Origin: Phlebopus portentosus
Lineage: Eukaryota > Basidiomycota > Agaricomycetes > Boletales > Boletinellaceae
NCBI GenBank assembly: GCA_037892935.1
Contig: JAYXKI010000010.1
Location: 62,001 to 126,000 of the forward strand
Reading direction: 5' to 3'
Length of the DNA stretch: 64,000 nt
Below, piece by piece: positions 12,480-24,103 of this stretch. Both the position numbers and the translations under genes were made by a program. The notes beneath the pieces were generated by a model. The model did not search any database, was not told the origin of the DNA, and worked only from the letters and a program-made list of their open reading frames with translations. Every line of letters begins with the position of its first letter. Position 1 is the first letter of the stretch.

Positions 12480-13702
12480 GTTGGCTCGCTCTGAGTTAAC
12501 GAGCCAAAGGCGATCTACGCGACAGGATGCGCTTCTTCGTCGAAGAAAAGAGGGTGCGATCACTGGCCGGCATCATCCCTATGAGGATATCGGGGAAACG
12601 GAATCCCCATGTCCCAAACTTGAGAAGCATTCGAAGCGTTTGTTATTGTCACGTAGACAGTGAACAGTGACCTGTGACGATAACTTTGGCATGCCTTCTA
12701 CCACCGTCCCCAATCAGAACATGCTCGTTTGCGATCTATGCCATATGCTCTTCTTCTCTCTCATAAAGTGTATATGCTACCTACGAATCGTTCCTTTGGT
12801 CTTACGCCAGGCTCCCGCCAATCTGCTCATTAATCTGTCGTCCATAGTGTATCCATTTGCATAATTTTGCGTAAGCATATAGCCCAAAGACGAAATTGTC
12901 GACGAGCTTTATGGCTCTTCGAACGTCGCAGAATAACCTAGTTCCTGGCTGGCCGAGTCGCCAATAGCGGCCCGCTTTGACAGACACAGTTCAAGCCATC
13001 CTTCGCAATTGCCCGGTTTCGTGCTAGAAATGCGATGATGATGACAAGTTCGGTATAACATCTTCCACTAGAACCTTAACTTCGCTCCATACCTTTCAGG
13101 AATCTCCTGGGTTCATGTTGATGTTCTGATTTGTTTTCCTGGGAATCTCTGCGTCGGATCTGTCTTGGCTATAAACTCCGATTGGGTATGTATGGATGTA
13201 CGGCGGTCTGCATACGCTCTCTACGTTGCTGAACTGGCCGGATGCGTCTACGACGTGCGGAAACACCTTCGGGTCAGGGCTGCAAATCCACCTCCAGCAT
13301 GAGACCCGGGCCTTTTGGGGGTAAGTCCGGCACTACACCAATGGCCCTGCTAGATTTTGTTTCGGACAATCTCGCTTGGCAAAGCTTGGGATAACGCATA
13401 CCGTATAGATGATAGATGATCAGAATCCCTTGAGAGTGTATCAGATGGTTCAGATGTAAAATGAATACATGAGCGCCTCATGTAGAGATCGAAATGGGGT
13501 AACCGGGCCATCACGGATTATGCCGAGATCAGTGATGTCTGATCGCCGAGATCGACGCTCTTGTCGTCATCAGGTGAATAAGAATCCGGAGCCAGTGGAG
13601 GCAACTCTTCACATCCTTTCTCCAATCACCATCACTTCTCACTAGCAGGAAGCTTCTTGTCTCCTCTTCACTTCCCAGGGTTCTAAGCTCACTTACAAAG
13701 AC
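12480..13702. other. intergenic, nothing recognised
   Basis: No conserved protein segment, RNA gene or repeat is visible in this 1.2 kb stretch. It presumably includes the promoter of the lipase gene that starts at 13703. Confidence 0.45.
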
Positions 13703-15432
13703 ATGTCTGAGCGCAACGTGCACCTTCTGGTGCTAGTTCATGGAATGTGGGGGAATCCCGGCCATCTCGCGGAGATGGAGCGTATCATCAAAGAAACGAA
13801 AGGCACTAGGGCTGCCTCTAATGAGACCGATGGAGTTGAACTGGAGGTTTTGGTAGCGCACTCGAATAGAGACGAATCAACGTACGATGGAATTGACTGG
13901 GGAGGTGAAAGGGTTGCAGATGAGGTATGAGTCCAAGCTTCACTCCTTCTCGCAAGTGTGTAACATACCTCTTCAGGTTATTTCAAGAATCGGAGAAGTC
14001 GAGGCTGATGGCTCAAAAGTTGTCCGTTTTTCTATCACTGGCTACAGCTTGGGCGGGCTTCTCTCGCGATACGTTATTGGGTACCGACCTTCTCATCTTC
14101 GTTGAAGTAATTCATCCTAATTGTTTCTGCTTGCAGCATTCTGTACCAACGCCGGCTTTTCTCAAGCATCACACCAGTCAACTTTACTACGTTCGCTACG
14201 CCACACATCGGTCTCCTTCGCTCGTCGTCCATCTGGTCGTCCATTCTCGCTACGCTAGGTCCGAAGTTACTCAGCAGAACGGGTGAACAGTTCTATGCAG
14301 TTGACAAATGGGGTGCTAGCGGAAGACCACTTCTTGAAATATTGGCTGATCCTAGTAAGCGCCTTTTGCTCTATGGGTGGTGAATATTGCGGTTGACATA
14401 TTTCAGAGGAAATATTTTATCAGGCCTTATCAGCATTTCAACATGCTCGCATCTACGGGAATGCGTATGCATTAAATCTATTTTTTCCTTGGAAACTATC
14501 TGATCCAGGAAAATAGAGTCAATGACTTAACTGTGCCTTATGTTACTGCGCTCATCGAGTATGAGGACCCTTTCGTCGACCGTCATACAACTGGCATAAA
14601 CATGTATGTTCCGGTTTCATGATATAGCTGAGCGACCAACTTATAATTCCCGTCGTCTTACTAGTGAATTCGACGCAAAGTATGACCCGATCATGCTTTC
14701 GTACAGCATCCCAGACGAACCTCCTGTCAAAGAGTCGCCTGCGCCATTGTCCCCCGCTTGGTTCCAGAGTGCTAATCCCACTCGATATCTTCCGCCATTC
14801 CTTCAGTCTCTAAGGTTTCCTCTTAACGCTGTTAGTGCTCCGCATAAAAAGTTCTGATTCAGGGATGCTGATTGTTTGCTAGATTGCAGTCGTGTTACTA
14901 CCTGTGCTCTTCCCGACATTCATCGCGCTCCTTCTTGTCCGACTCTCCCTCCATGCACGTTCTTCGCGAGCACGTATCAAACTCCTCGAAGTAGACGAGA
15001 CGCACCGTGAAAACGCTCTCGTACACGCCTTTTCTCGTCTAGAACGGGAACTCGAAGAGGCAGTTGTAGACGCTATAGAAGATGATCAAGGCTCAAACAT
15101 GACCGCAACGGCACCTCCGAGAGACGAAAAGCCGGACTCACCAATGGCAAGCTTCGTCTTCCTGTTGGGATACTTCTGCCAAGGAAGTCGTCGCTGGAAA
15201 AGCCGATGGAGAATCACCAAAGGTCACGACTGACCAACCGTTGTTGACGCCCGTACAGTGCCAAATGGTTCGATCCCTCAACGCCCTACCGTCAATGACG
15301 AAGCACCGAGCTTACATCGATCCATTGCGCAATTCCCATGCGACAATCATCGCTCGTGACGTGAAGGGCTTCCCGTTCCACAAACGAGGATGGGGCGTGC
15401 TTCAGCACTGGGCGGATGCGTTCGTGTTGTGA
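13703..15432 (+). CDS. DUF676/ROG1-like lipase, apparent frameshift near 3' end
   Basis: The ATG at 13703 begins MSERNVHLLVLVHGMWGNP, whose HGMWG is the oxyanion-hole motif of DUF676 serine esterases. An intron at 13926-13977 follows ADE. The nucleophile elbow GYSLGG is inside FSITGYSLGGLLSRYVIG. Later exons carry FTTFATPHIGLL, then YEDPFVD and FDAKYDPIMLSY, which match the family's C-terminal catalytic region. A hydrophobic segment (VVLLPVLFPTFIALLLV) at about 14893 suggests membrane association. Relatives such as yeast Rog1 act on mono- and diacylglycerols. The conserved C-terminal block (AYIDPLRNSHATIIARDVKGF, ending HWADAFVL) is one base out of register with the preceding exon around 15150, and no plausible intron bridges it. 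This is either a real frameshift or a sequence error. Confidence 0.82.
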
Positions 15433-16678
15433 TCTACTTTTTATTTGATTCCTAGAGGCCTTGTTGTGTTATGACTTTCATTTAGATCTCCATTTGCTTG
15501 GGAATAGATGCTCTTTATTCAGAGCAGTCGATCAGGATATCCCTGCTCTGAGCTGTATATGTACCTGGCACTATTTTCGGCCCTATATCCGCATAGATGG
15601 CGATATTCCAAACAGCTTTGGTATTCTTGTTTGTTCATATATTAACGGTTTTATGCAACCCCGATATACTCGTACATGTCAATTCTTCACTATTGCTAGC
15701 AGTATCATAACACTAATTTTGACATGATACGTGAGAACAACGATTGAATAGTCTACAATTGCACCTCTGCAAGCAACCGCCGCAACATGAACCAATGAAC
15801 ATAGGCATACGGTTCTGGTTAAAGCATCGTGTTTAGAGAAAGCGACTAAAATAGCAGAAAATCGACAAATAATATAATAAGTAATACATGTATATTCAGC
15901 GACTTCATGCAACGCGTACGGACGGGACAAACTTGAGCGTTTGAATCTCAACCACCTCTTTCCTTTCCTTCCTCCTCCTTGCCATGGCAACCGCTGACAC
16001 CGAGATGTCCTAGCTTTGTGCGTCATAATGAACGCGATACAACGTAGAAAGTATGTCACCCGCTCGTCATCCGGAAGCAAAGCGAATAAAGCACCGGTTC
16101 GATGCCGCTCGCGGCAATAGACGCGCCGGGATCGGATGACTCGCCGTAGAGTAGAGAGATAGCGAGTGGCTGCCAATAGGAACAGAGATTGTGTCATCGT
16201 CGACTCGACGATGCAGGGTACTGTCCGTCGATCATTAGTGGCGGTGCACAACCCCCTTTTTCGGAAATGCCCGCTCCCGACTCTCCATCCTCGTTTACCC
16301 ATTTTTCTCTTTCTTTCAGTCTCGACATTGCGGTTTATTCAACCCATTGCGGTCAGCTGCCTTTTAGTCGGGTAATCTCAAGTAAAATAAATGCGAATAT
16401 GCGCTAAACGGGCTCTAGAATGCTTAGATTCTCTCTTCGGTGGCAGCGGAAGCTGGCGTTTAGATTCCAACTGAACTCAACAAACATGGGCATACTTTTG
16501 TTTTCTTGATCCGATCGGATGCCACTCTGCTCAGATACGGGAGCTTGAAAGCAGTCGTCATCTGCGTCACCCAGGAAATGGTATAAAGCCCACCCAAATT
16601 CCTCCCCGCATCCCCATCGCGACTTGAACTCGATCCTTCATCTCGACTTTGATCTAGCAACTTGAACGCTCCTCTGCC
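15433..16678. other. intergenic, no gene recognised
   Basis: A roughly 200-codon open frame on the minus strand (15679-16302) is present, but it has biased composition, no family motif and no splice context. I read the stretch as non-coding. Confidence 0.4.
16582..16588 (+). promoter_or_regulatory. TATA box of the 16.7 kb gene
   Basis: TATAAAG lies 114 bases before the ATG at 16703 in a pyrimidine-rich leader. The position suits a fungal core promoter with a leader of about 80 bases. Confidence 0.5.
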
Positions 16679-16702
16679 TTGCACTCTTGCTCGCTTGCAA
16701 CG

Positions 16703-19239
16703 ATGCTCTACATCGTCGCTGCCTTCACTTTTGCCTTAAAGCTTCTTATGCTGGCTCAGCCCTCGGGCGATGCTAGCCCTGACTTCTACGACTTTGGTCA
16801 TGATGTCGACAGATTCTTCCAGGAGGACCCAATCGACTTTTGGTGTCCCCTCCGAGGCTCTTTTGCCACCCCGGTACTCGCCTGTCCTGCTCCCCCTGCC
16901 CCCGTTGTCATTGTTCCCCCTCCAGTTACCAAAACGTTCCAGTACTTCATCGGCTTTGCGGATGAGACTCTGGAGTTTCCAACGTCCCGGCCTGCCCTGC
17001 TCCCACCCGAACGTCGTCGATTCAGTCCTCTGTCAATGTTGATGTTGGCGCCGATCATATCCCCGCGCCGACTTCGACTCGCAAATACATACCCGCCGAC
17101 ACCCCCTTGCCACTGGAGCCATCTATTATTAGTTGGGTCCTCATCTTTAGCCTCGTCGTCAGCTCCTTGGTATTGCCTTCGGCATGATCGTGTCCGGTGC
17201 ATTGCGCTCGGTGGCACTTCGGTCAGTTAAGGATGACATGGAATGTTCCCGTTGGTCTATGATGACATGGGCACTTCTTTCGTGCATTCTGGTCTCCCTT
17301 CATTTTGTCCGTGTATCGGTCTTATCTACGCACCTCAAAGAAATGCTTGACTCTCGCCTCTTTGCCTTGGTACTTTTGGCTGTTGCTCTAGCATCACTTA
17401 AGGTAAGTCAGATCCTCGCTGTTGACGAACCTCATCTTACATTGAACAAATATAGTTGTGGCACTCTTCTTTTGATGCCATCCGTCATCAAGGGCCATGT
17501 ATGTATACTGGTTCAGCAACCGTTACTCTCGCAGTTGGTATGCTCACCGACTCAATCGCAATTGTAAGTCATCGTTCAAATTCCTTTCCGGATTCATATC
17601 TGACGAATCTGACGAACCTTTTTGTTCTTAAGGATCTGAAATCTAGCATTGAAGAAATGGATGCAAACGAAGAATGCAACGACTCGGCAATAGTCCATAG
17701 CGGCCCCGCAAACTCTTGCCCTATTGCCCCGATCAAGTCCATTGCCGGTGACGAAGCGGCTACTTCTTCAACGGCGGTCATGTATACCTCCGCCAATGAG
17801 ATTGCCAGTAAATCTACAGTCGAAGCTAAGGTAAAGACAGCTTCTTGATCACGAGTTTATATTGTTCAAGGCTAATCAATTCTCAACGCTTGATTTTAGA
17901 CGATTGACAATGCAGAAGTCCATGCCACAAACAACGACGTCGAAGTATCAGTGAAATCGGCCACTGACCTTCATTCTGCTTATACTCTACTCCCTAAGGA
18001 CGGTGGCGAACTTGCAACTTCAGTCCCGATTCCGTTCAAGCGTGATGATACACATGGCACTACGGTGAGTCCATTACATCTAATACTTTTTGACCAACGC
18101 TGACCTTTCCCGTCTCTTATCAGATTGCCGCAGAAGATAGATGCGCCACGATCATGGACTGCATCACGAGCGTTCCAATCAGCAATGGCTTTATTGACCC
18201 TGCCTCTGTTCCGTTGCCTGAGCCCCTCGAGAACGAGCTCGAGATAAACCCTTTGGATGTCCCTCTTTCCGAGGATCGATCCAGTTGTGAAGCCCCCGCC
18301 ATAAACCTTGAGGTCGTAGAGGCGTCACCAACGAGCGAATGTAGCTTGGCTGAAATCGGCGGCGTATGTTCTGGTTTGACGGCTTTCCAAAGAAGTATTC
18401 TGACTTTGCCTTCGATTCAGGTCAAGACTCCCAAAGGTATGATAGGGACAAGCGAGCCTTTTTGTTTGGATAGTGAAGAAAGCGCAAGCGCGGCTCCAAG
18501 CCTGTCCGTTACCGAATTCGTCGAGACTCCTCAGGCTGTCTTGCCTCCTCCCCCAGTCGCTGGCCACGAAAAGGAGAAGCGGAATGATAGGTCGGGTTCA
18601 CAACCCTCTGCAAAGACAAGGGTGGAAGGGACGCCGAGGATATCGGTAAGATTCACGCGCAACTTCGTCCTGAACTTTCCTGTCCGAGGTGATGATGAAG
18701 GAAAAGCATGCCGCACTAAGGTGAGTCGATCACATCTAAGTCGTTCTGACCGGCACTGACGTTTTTGCCACTTCTCATCATGATATGTCAGTTTGCCAAA
18801 GAAGGTAGATGTGCCTCTACTTCAGACTTTGAGGGAATTGAGATATCATCTTCATGTAGTTCGACCTCTGGGGGTGATGTAAGTTTCTGTTTAATGGATC
18901 TCAAAAAGAAGTATCCTGACTTTATCGTCGAAGATGCTCATGAATAGGATTGAGACAAGTGTGCCTTCTCCCTTGGACGGAAAAGAAGGCGCTGGTGCAA
19001 TCCTGGCTCTGGCTCCGTCTGCTACCGAACTCGTTGATGTTCCAGTCTCATGCCTTGTCCCAGTCGCTGGTCATGAAAAGGAGAAGAATAAGTCAATCTC
19101 ACTCCCAAACACAAGGACAAGGGTGAAAGGGACACCGAGGATATCGGTAGGACTCACGCGCAACTTCCTCCTGAACTTTCCTGTCCGAGGTGGTGATGAA
19201 GAGCAAGGAAGAGGGACTTTTTTGCTACACGAGGTTTAG
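16703..19239 (+). pseudogene. membrane protein with duplicated C-terminal module, frame-disrupted
   Basis: I do not recognise this family. The ATG at 16703 starts a signal-like segment (MLYIVAAFTFALKLLMLAQP) and an acidic ectodomain. The frame then shifts near 16965 into one reading NVDVGADHIPAPTSTRKYIP and a membrane helix (IISWVLIFSLVVSSL). It shifts again at about 17167-17170 into GIAFGMIVSGALRS, and further hydrophobic segments follow. Clean introns then join exons encoding LWHSSFDAIRHQGPCMYTG, DLKSSIEEMDANEECNDSA and a long Ser/Pro/Glu-rich region to FTRNFVLNFPVRG. A stop at 18947 precedes a second, out-of-frame copy of the last module, ending FTRNFLLNFPVRGGDEE. Three breaks in one locus suggest decay, although single-base sequence errors could explain the first two. 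Confidence 0.5.
18541..19203 (+). repeat. two diverged copies of a ~150-bp coding module
   Basis: The stretches at about 18541-18705 and 19048-19203 are clearly related. Both encode PVAGHEKEK, a variable Ser/Thr-rich spacer, then TR-V-GTPRISV and LTRNF or FTRNF, then LNFPVRG. The second copy lies after a stop codon and in a different frame from the preceding exon. Confidence 0.8.
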
Positions 19240-19364
19240 GTAAGTTTCTCTGAATTGTTCATAAATAACGCAATGAGACTGACTTGGGTTAAGGGCGACA
19301 CGGACGGGTTTCGTCCTTACCGTCGCACGGTTCGCTATAGGGAGGACCATCCTTCTCGCGATTG

Positions 19365-19712
19365 CTATTGCGGGTACCCAGGAAGCGTAGGTCGCGCGTC
19401 TGTGACCACCAAGTACGCTTACCCGACAATCAGGACCTGGCCTGAACGGCACATCGCCGTCTCGTCACCCTTGACCGCATTTCCCCCATCATCGCGGTCC
19501 CCCAGGACGCGTAGGTTGCATGTTTGCAACTACCGATACGCGCACCCGACTACCAGGACCTGGCCTGGGCGGCACATCGCCGTTTCGTCATCCCCGACTG
19601 CACTGCGCGGTCCACCAGGACGCATAGGTCGTACGTATGCGACTATCGGATATGCGCACCCGACAAACAGGACCTGGCCTGGGCGGCACACCGCCGTTTT
19701 GTCGAGCAAGAA
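19365..19712 (+). repeat. minisatellite, three imperfect ~114-123 bp units
   Basis: A GC-rich unit recurs three times. The anchor AGGACCTGGCCTG begins near 19432, 19555 and 19669, so the periods are 123 and 114 bases. Other shared blocks are an upstream CCAGGA-GCGTAGGT element and a downstream CGGCACA-CGCCGT element. The open frames through it contain repeated Thr/Arg/Trp-rich peptides that follow from the DNA repeat, so I do not call a protein. Confidence 0.85.
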
Positions 19713-20097
19713 CACTCTACATCGCATTCTTTCAAGCTCACTTTCATCCTTTGTCCTATTTTATTTTCATCTCCATTCCTGTGTTTCCTTCTCTTTGCTG
19801 TCTATAGCAAGTGACCGTTGCACTTCGCATGATATGTTTATGATTGATATGAACCTCCCTATTCATGCCTACAGTAATTTTTTACTCGAATCAGTCTTTC
19901 ATGGTGAATTGTTTATTTGATGACTGTGCAGACGTGCGGCCCACTAGACTTCAGCTTTCCCTTTCATCATACATTGGACTATATCGTTTCAAAAAGCATT
20001 CTTCGACGGTATATGTAGATAATAGTAATACAACAATCTATTTGTGTTAGTACATATATATGCTGTCCATTGGAGAAACTGTAACTTTCTGCGCATT

Positions 20098-23000
20098 CTA
20101 TGTTTGATGTTCAAATACCCAAAGAAAATCGGAAAAAGCAAGCATATAACCGTCGTCGTCATCCTCAGCACCTGTGTTCATGACAATGTCCCCGACTTCA
20201 TTGGTAGACAGTTCGACATGGCAACTGTGATGTCTCCTGTCAACGACACCAATGTTAGGATAATATCTTGCTGAAACTCACTTGTCGTCGATTCGACCCC
20301 TAATATGCGCGTCAGCCACAAGCTGCATCGCAATGCGCTGGACCTCATTTGCAACAGAACGAACACCATAATTGACATCGTAAGACTCAGCCAGTTTGTG
20401 CACGACTGCAGCGGCAAGAGGCGTAGCTCGGTCAAAGACGAGACATGATGATCTGTGAAGACGTATGACATACCTGCGTCAGTCCAGGTCAGACTGATCT
20501 CGTGTTTTTCTTTTGCGCGCTTGCTCCACATCTCCAGTTCGCGCTGGACGGCGACCTCGATCTCCTCCTGACTGAGTGGCAAGAAAACGACGATCTGGTT
20601 GATACGTCCGACGAACTCGTCCCGCCTCAGGTGATACTTGAGCTGCGGGCGGATTGAACGTGTGAAGCTTTGGATCAAGCGCACGTAGGACTCGGGTCGC
20701 TCTTCCTTTTCCGACTGAGTTACGCCCTGGCGAAGCATCGACGCTGCGTTCTTGATCTCTTCCCCTGCGATGTTCGACGTCATGATGAAAATAGCGTCTT
20801 TGCAGGAGATTGTCCCATCCTTTGCGTGAAGGAGTCAGATAGATCATGAGACAAGACGACCGATGCAGTACCTTTGAGTCCGTAACTCGTCCATCGTCAA
20901 AGACTTGGAGGAACGTGTTAAGAACGTCCGGATGAGCCTTTTCAATCTCATCCAACAGGACGACAGCCTTCGGATTTTTCTTTAACGGCTGCGTCAATGC
21001 ACCGCCGTCTCCGTAGCCCTGGAGATTGTCAGTACTCAAGTCGGCATTCTTTGCTGGATAAGATACTCACTACATAGCTCTTTGGTGCACCTAGATAGGA
21101 GAGTCGAAATGAATAAGACACATACTAACCGGGGTGCGCTGGACTCTCACCAATGAGGTTCATAACGGTATGACGTTCCTGAAACTCGCTCATGTCGATC
21201 CTAACAAATCCATGATCTTTCTCCAACTTGGCGATGCTCTGTCCCTTGTCCGTTGCCAATCCGTCCTTGCCGTGGAGGTAGAGGGCCAACTGTTTGGCTA
21301 ACTCGGTCTTCCCGACACCCGAGCTACCGAGGAAGAGCATTGTAAGTGGTCGATCGGGATCTACCCAGCCACCTTCGCGTAGTCGGATAGCATTCGCAAT
21401 TAGTCGTATCGGTCCGCGTTGACCTACGAGCTTCTCTCCGATCTTGACCTCAAGTTCCAGCAAAGACTCTACGGTCACAAGGAAGAATTATTAGTCGAAG
21501 TAGAATAATGAATGAGTGCTTACCATCGACACCTTTGAGATCTCTGTACTTTTTCCCCTTCTACTCGTATCGTCTTCATCACCCGAGCTTACACTGTCAT
21601 CACTCTCGTTGTCTTCACTTTCATCCTCTTTTTCATCCTCTTCGTCTTTCTTCTGTCTTCCTTCTTCGATCTTCTTCCTGTTTTCTTCCTCCGCTTCTTT
21701 CCTTTTCCTGCTTTCTGCGTCCCGAAGTTGCGCAAAAGCTTCTTTTACCTCATCGCAGGTATCTCCGACGTTACGAATAAGTTCTTCGGGCATTCTCCCT
21801 CTTAGATCTTTTATCGTCCAATCTGCGCCAGCTTCAAGAAGTATCTTCGCAATGTCCATGTCCTGCATGAGGCATGCATAATGAAGGGGTGTCGCATTTT
21901 TCACGTTAATGTGCGGAATCGTCAACGGAGCGAAAGAAATATGAGATTTGTCCGAATTATAGTCCGCACGACTGTCACGTTTGTTCACCACAGACTTGTC
22001 CATTGAAACGAGTAGTTTAACGAAACGACGGCGTCGGCGGATCACAGCCAAGTGAAGGAGCGTAAAGTCATAATAGGTCATACACGAAACAAGGTATGGG
22101 TTCTTTTTGATAGAGCTGTTTAGTTTACGGAATTAGAGCACGGCAAGGACGCAATGCTCAGAAAAGCTTACTTTTCAAATTTCTCATACTTATTTTCTCG
22201 CACCAATCTCGCCAAGTCATCCGGTCTGGTGTACACTAAGCTCCAGTGAGTGTCATTCACACCTTCACAATGTCCTAAGTAATTATAGAACACATACCCT
22301 TGAAGAGTTCCTCGTTTTCCTTCCTTTTGAGATACAAATCGCGGAACACAGTGGCTGCCTCCAAGTCTTGCCGAAGGTTGAAGTACTCAGTCGGATCGCG
22401 TTGCTTACCGTCTTTTGCCTTCATGAGAGCACCACGCTCCACAAGCATACGGATAATATCGGAGTTACCGACCATGCATGCGTAGTGAAGGGGTGTTGCT
22501 CCGTGCGTGTCATCTACGCGTGTTCCAAGTTCATACTCGCAGTCCATGGCCTTTAAACTTGATTGATAAACGGCATTGACGTCGGCTTTCGGGCACGCAA
22601 GTACCAGCTTCACAATCTCGACGTCACCTGACAGGACAGCGGCATGTAATGGAAACCAGCCTCCCTCATGTCGTTTACCCACGAGGCGCGGCGCGGCTTC
22701 CAGCATGCTGGGACGTGAAAGGAAATATAGAATTAGACGCCCATAAGAGGAAATAATCAAACAAAACTCACCGAGAGACAGCCTTTGCGTCACGCTGTAC
22801 AATTGCTCTACACAAGATCCGGACCGCACTCATTAAGCTTGACGAGCCGACTGCTCGTTCAGAGGGACCACAAGTTGATTCACTGTCCTCACCATCTGAC
22901 AATGGCGATACGGGCGAGCCGTTCCTCTCCGCTTCATGACGATCGGTGCAGTCCGAGTGAAGGGCCTGAAATTGTATATGTACGTCTTCAAGAGAGACAG

Positions 23001-23133
23001 CTCCTCGTGCGACAGCCAGCAAGAGATAAAGCATTTCCCTCAAAACGGCAAATAACAAGACTGCTTGCCTCACGGCCTCTGGACTGGCTTCGAGTTGACG
23101 TTTCATAATGAAAGACATAAAGCTGGACGCCAT
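20098..23133 (-). CDS. SKD3/CLPB-like ankyrin-AAA+ disaggregase, copy 1 (intact)
   Basis: This gene of about ten exons encodes roughly 800 residues. The ATG at 23133 lies 39 bases from a TATA box and opens a hydrophobic helical segment ([20 protein letters not shown]). Two ankyrin repeats follow ([38 protein letters not shown]), then a linker, then two more ([38 protein letters not shown]) and an acidic low-complexity stretch. The ATPase part has Walker A GSSGVGKT (21305-21328), DMSEFQERH, pore loop GAPKSYV, Walker B VVLLDE (20947-20964), sensor 1 IFIMTSN, arginine finger in EFVGRINQ and sensor 2 in [16 protein letters not shown] and FTRSIRPQL are closer to animal SKD3 than to Hsp104. An extra last exon encodes [11 protein letters not shown] and FSDFLW. 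An ATP-driven protein-remodelling role is inferred from the family. The cellular location is uncertain. Confidence 0.85.
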
Positions 23134-23172
23134 GGAAAGCAGTTCGATGAAGGATGCAAGGAACCTGCCTCC

Positions 23173-23179
23173 TTTTATA
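23173..23179 (-). promoter_or_regulatory. TATA box, array copy 1
   Basis: TATAAAA on the minus strand lies 39 bases upstream of the ATG at 23133. All five array members keep a TATA element at nearly this distance, and that supports this start over the longer open frame that begins at 23298. Confidence 0.65.
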
Positions 23180-24103
23180 CGGCCCAGCAACCGAAAACGC
23201 GGACTAAGGAATGTTTCGGGTAATAAGAAGCGTGGATCATCCTTGGTGGCGAAGGACTCTCGACCGACCGCCTTTCTAGCCTTCTCGCATTCATTCAAAG
23301 ATCGCTTCTCTGCGGTATGGACATGTCTCAGATCTCTCTGTCTTGATCTCTATTAAGAGGCACATTTTTTTGTAGTCTCGAGTCAGTACTGGACTCGATG
23401 ACTCGATCAAAAGCTTACCTTCATGTTTCTGGTTGGTTGAGGTCAATGAAAGCGATCTGGAGTTCCCAAGGTTGACTCGTGTTGGACCTGACCAGAACGT
23501 CATACGACCACCCCATATCCCGGAGCAACGAAGAAAGGTATGAGCACAATGGACACGGTTGAGGAAATGGGAAAATGACTTGCATCGCTTAATCTCGGAC
23601 TTACTCCCGTGTGGCCGCACCAGCGCCTATTTGCTTTATCGATAACACTATATTGCCATCTATCAATTCCGAAAGTGGCCATTCTCCGAGGTATCGATCA
23701 CTGCCGGACCCAGAACGTGGAGAACGTGTGTATTTAGCCTACCAGTGACCGTAAAGAGGGTTGACTCGACCAAGGACAAAACATAACTGAAGGAACCCAA
23801 TAAATATCCGAAAATGATGACCGCAAATGATTCAATCAATGACATGAAGTCCGAGGAAATTCATTTGGTAATATCAACTTTGTAAAAGACCGCGACGACT
23901 GATGTTGGTTCATGATTGGTTGAAAATGAGAGGCGTTCTGGTTCTGGACAATGATGGACGATCAATAGATCTACTATTATGGAAATACAAATGATCAGCA
24001 CTTCCAATTTGAGACGCTCCCATTAAAACATTCAATTTCATTGTACTTTTCAGAATCCAAGTTTGCATTTATTCGTCGCGGATCGCGGATGCAAAATGCT
24101 CTA
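23180..24103. other. spacer between array copies 1 and 2
   Basis: This spacer holds the upstream region of copy 1 and the 3' region of copy 2. Small open frames on the minus strand (23291-23845) look random. A GCCACCAAGGA element about 60 bases before the TATA box is matched by GCCACCAAAGA before copy 4. Confidence 0.45.

Noticed and set aside
15679..16302. Open frame of about 200 codons on the minus strand
   Set aside because: Its composition is irregular, it has no motif, splice context or promoter, and it does not resemble any family I know.
19255..19920. Arg/Thr/Pro-rich protein over the minisatellite
   Set aside because: Its peptide repeats follow from the DNA repeat, and more than one frame is open through the same units.
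21508..21881. Ser/Phe-rich plus-strand frames inside array copy 1
   Set aside because: They are the antisense of the acidic Glu/Asp/Lys linker of the minus-strand gene, so the length comes from composition.
22768..23298. Upstream start of copy 1 at 23298
   Set aside because: It would place the start before the TATA box at 23173, and the other copies lack the extra N-terminal residues. The ATG at 23133 aligns with the rest.
23180..23350. Possible heat-shock element upstream of copy 1
   Set aside because: The closest match has GAA and TTC separated by three bases instead of two, and the other copies do not share it.
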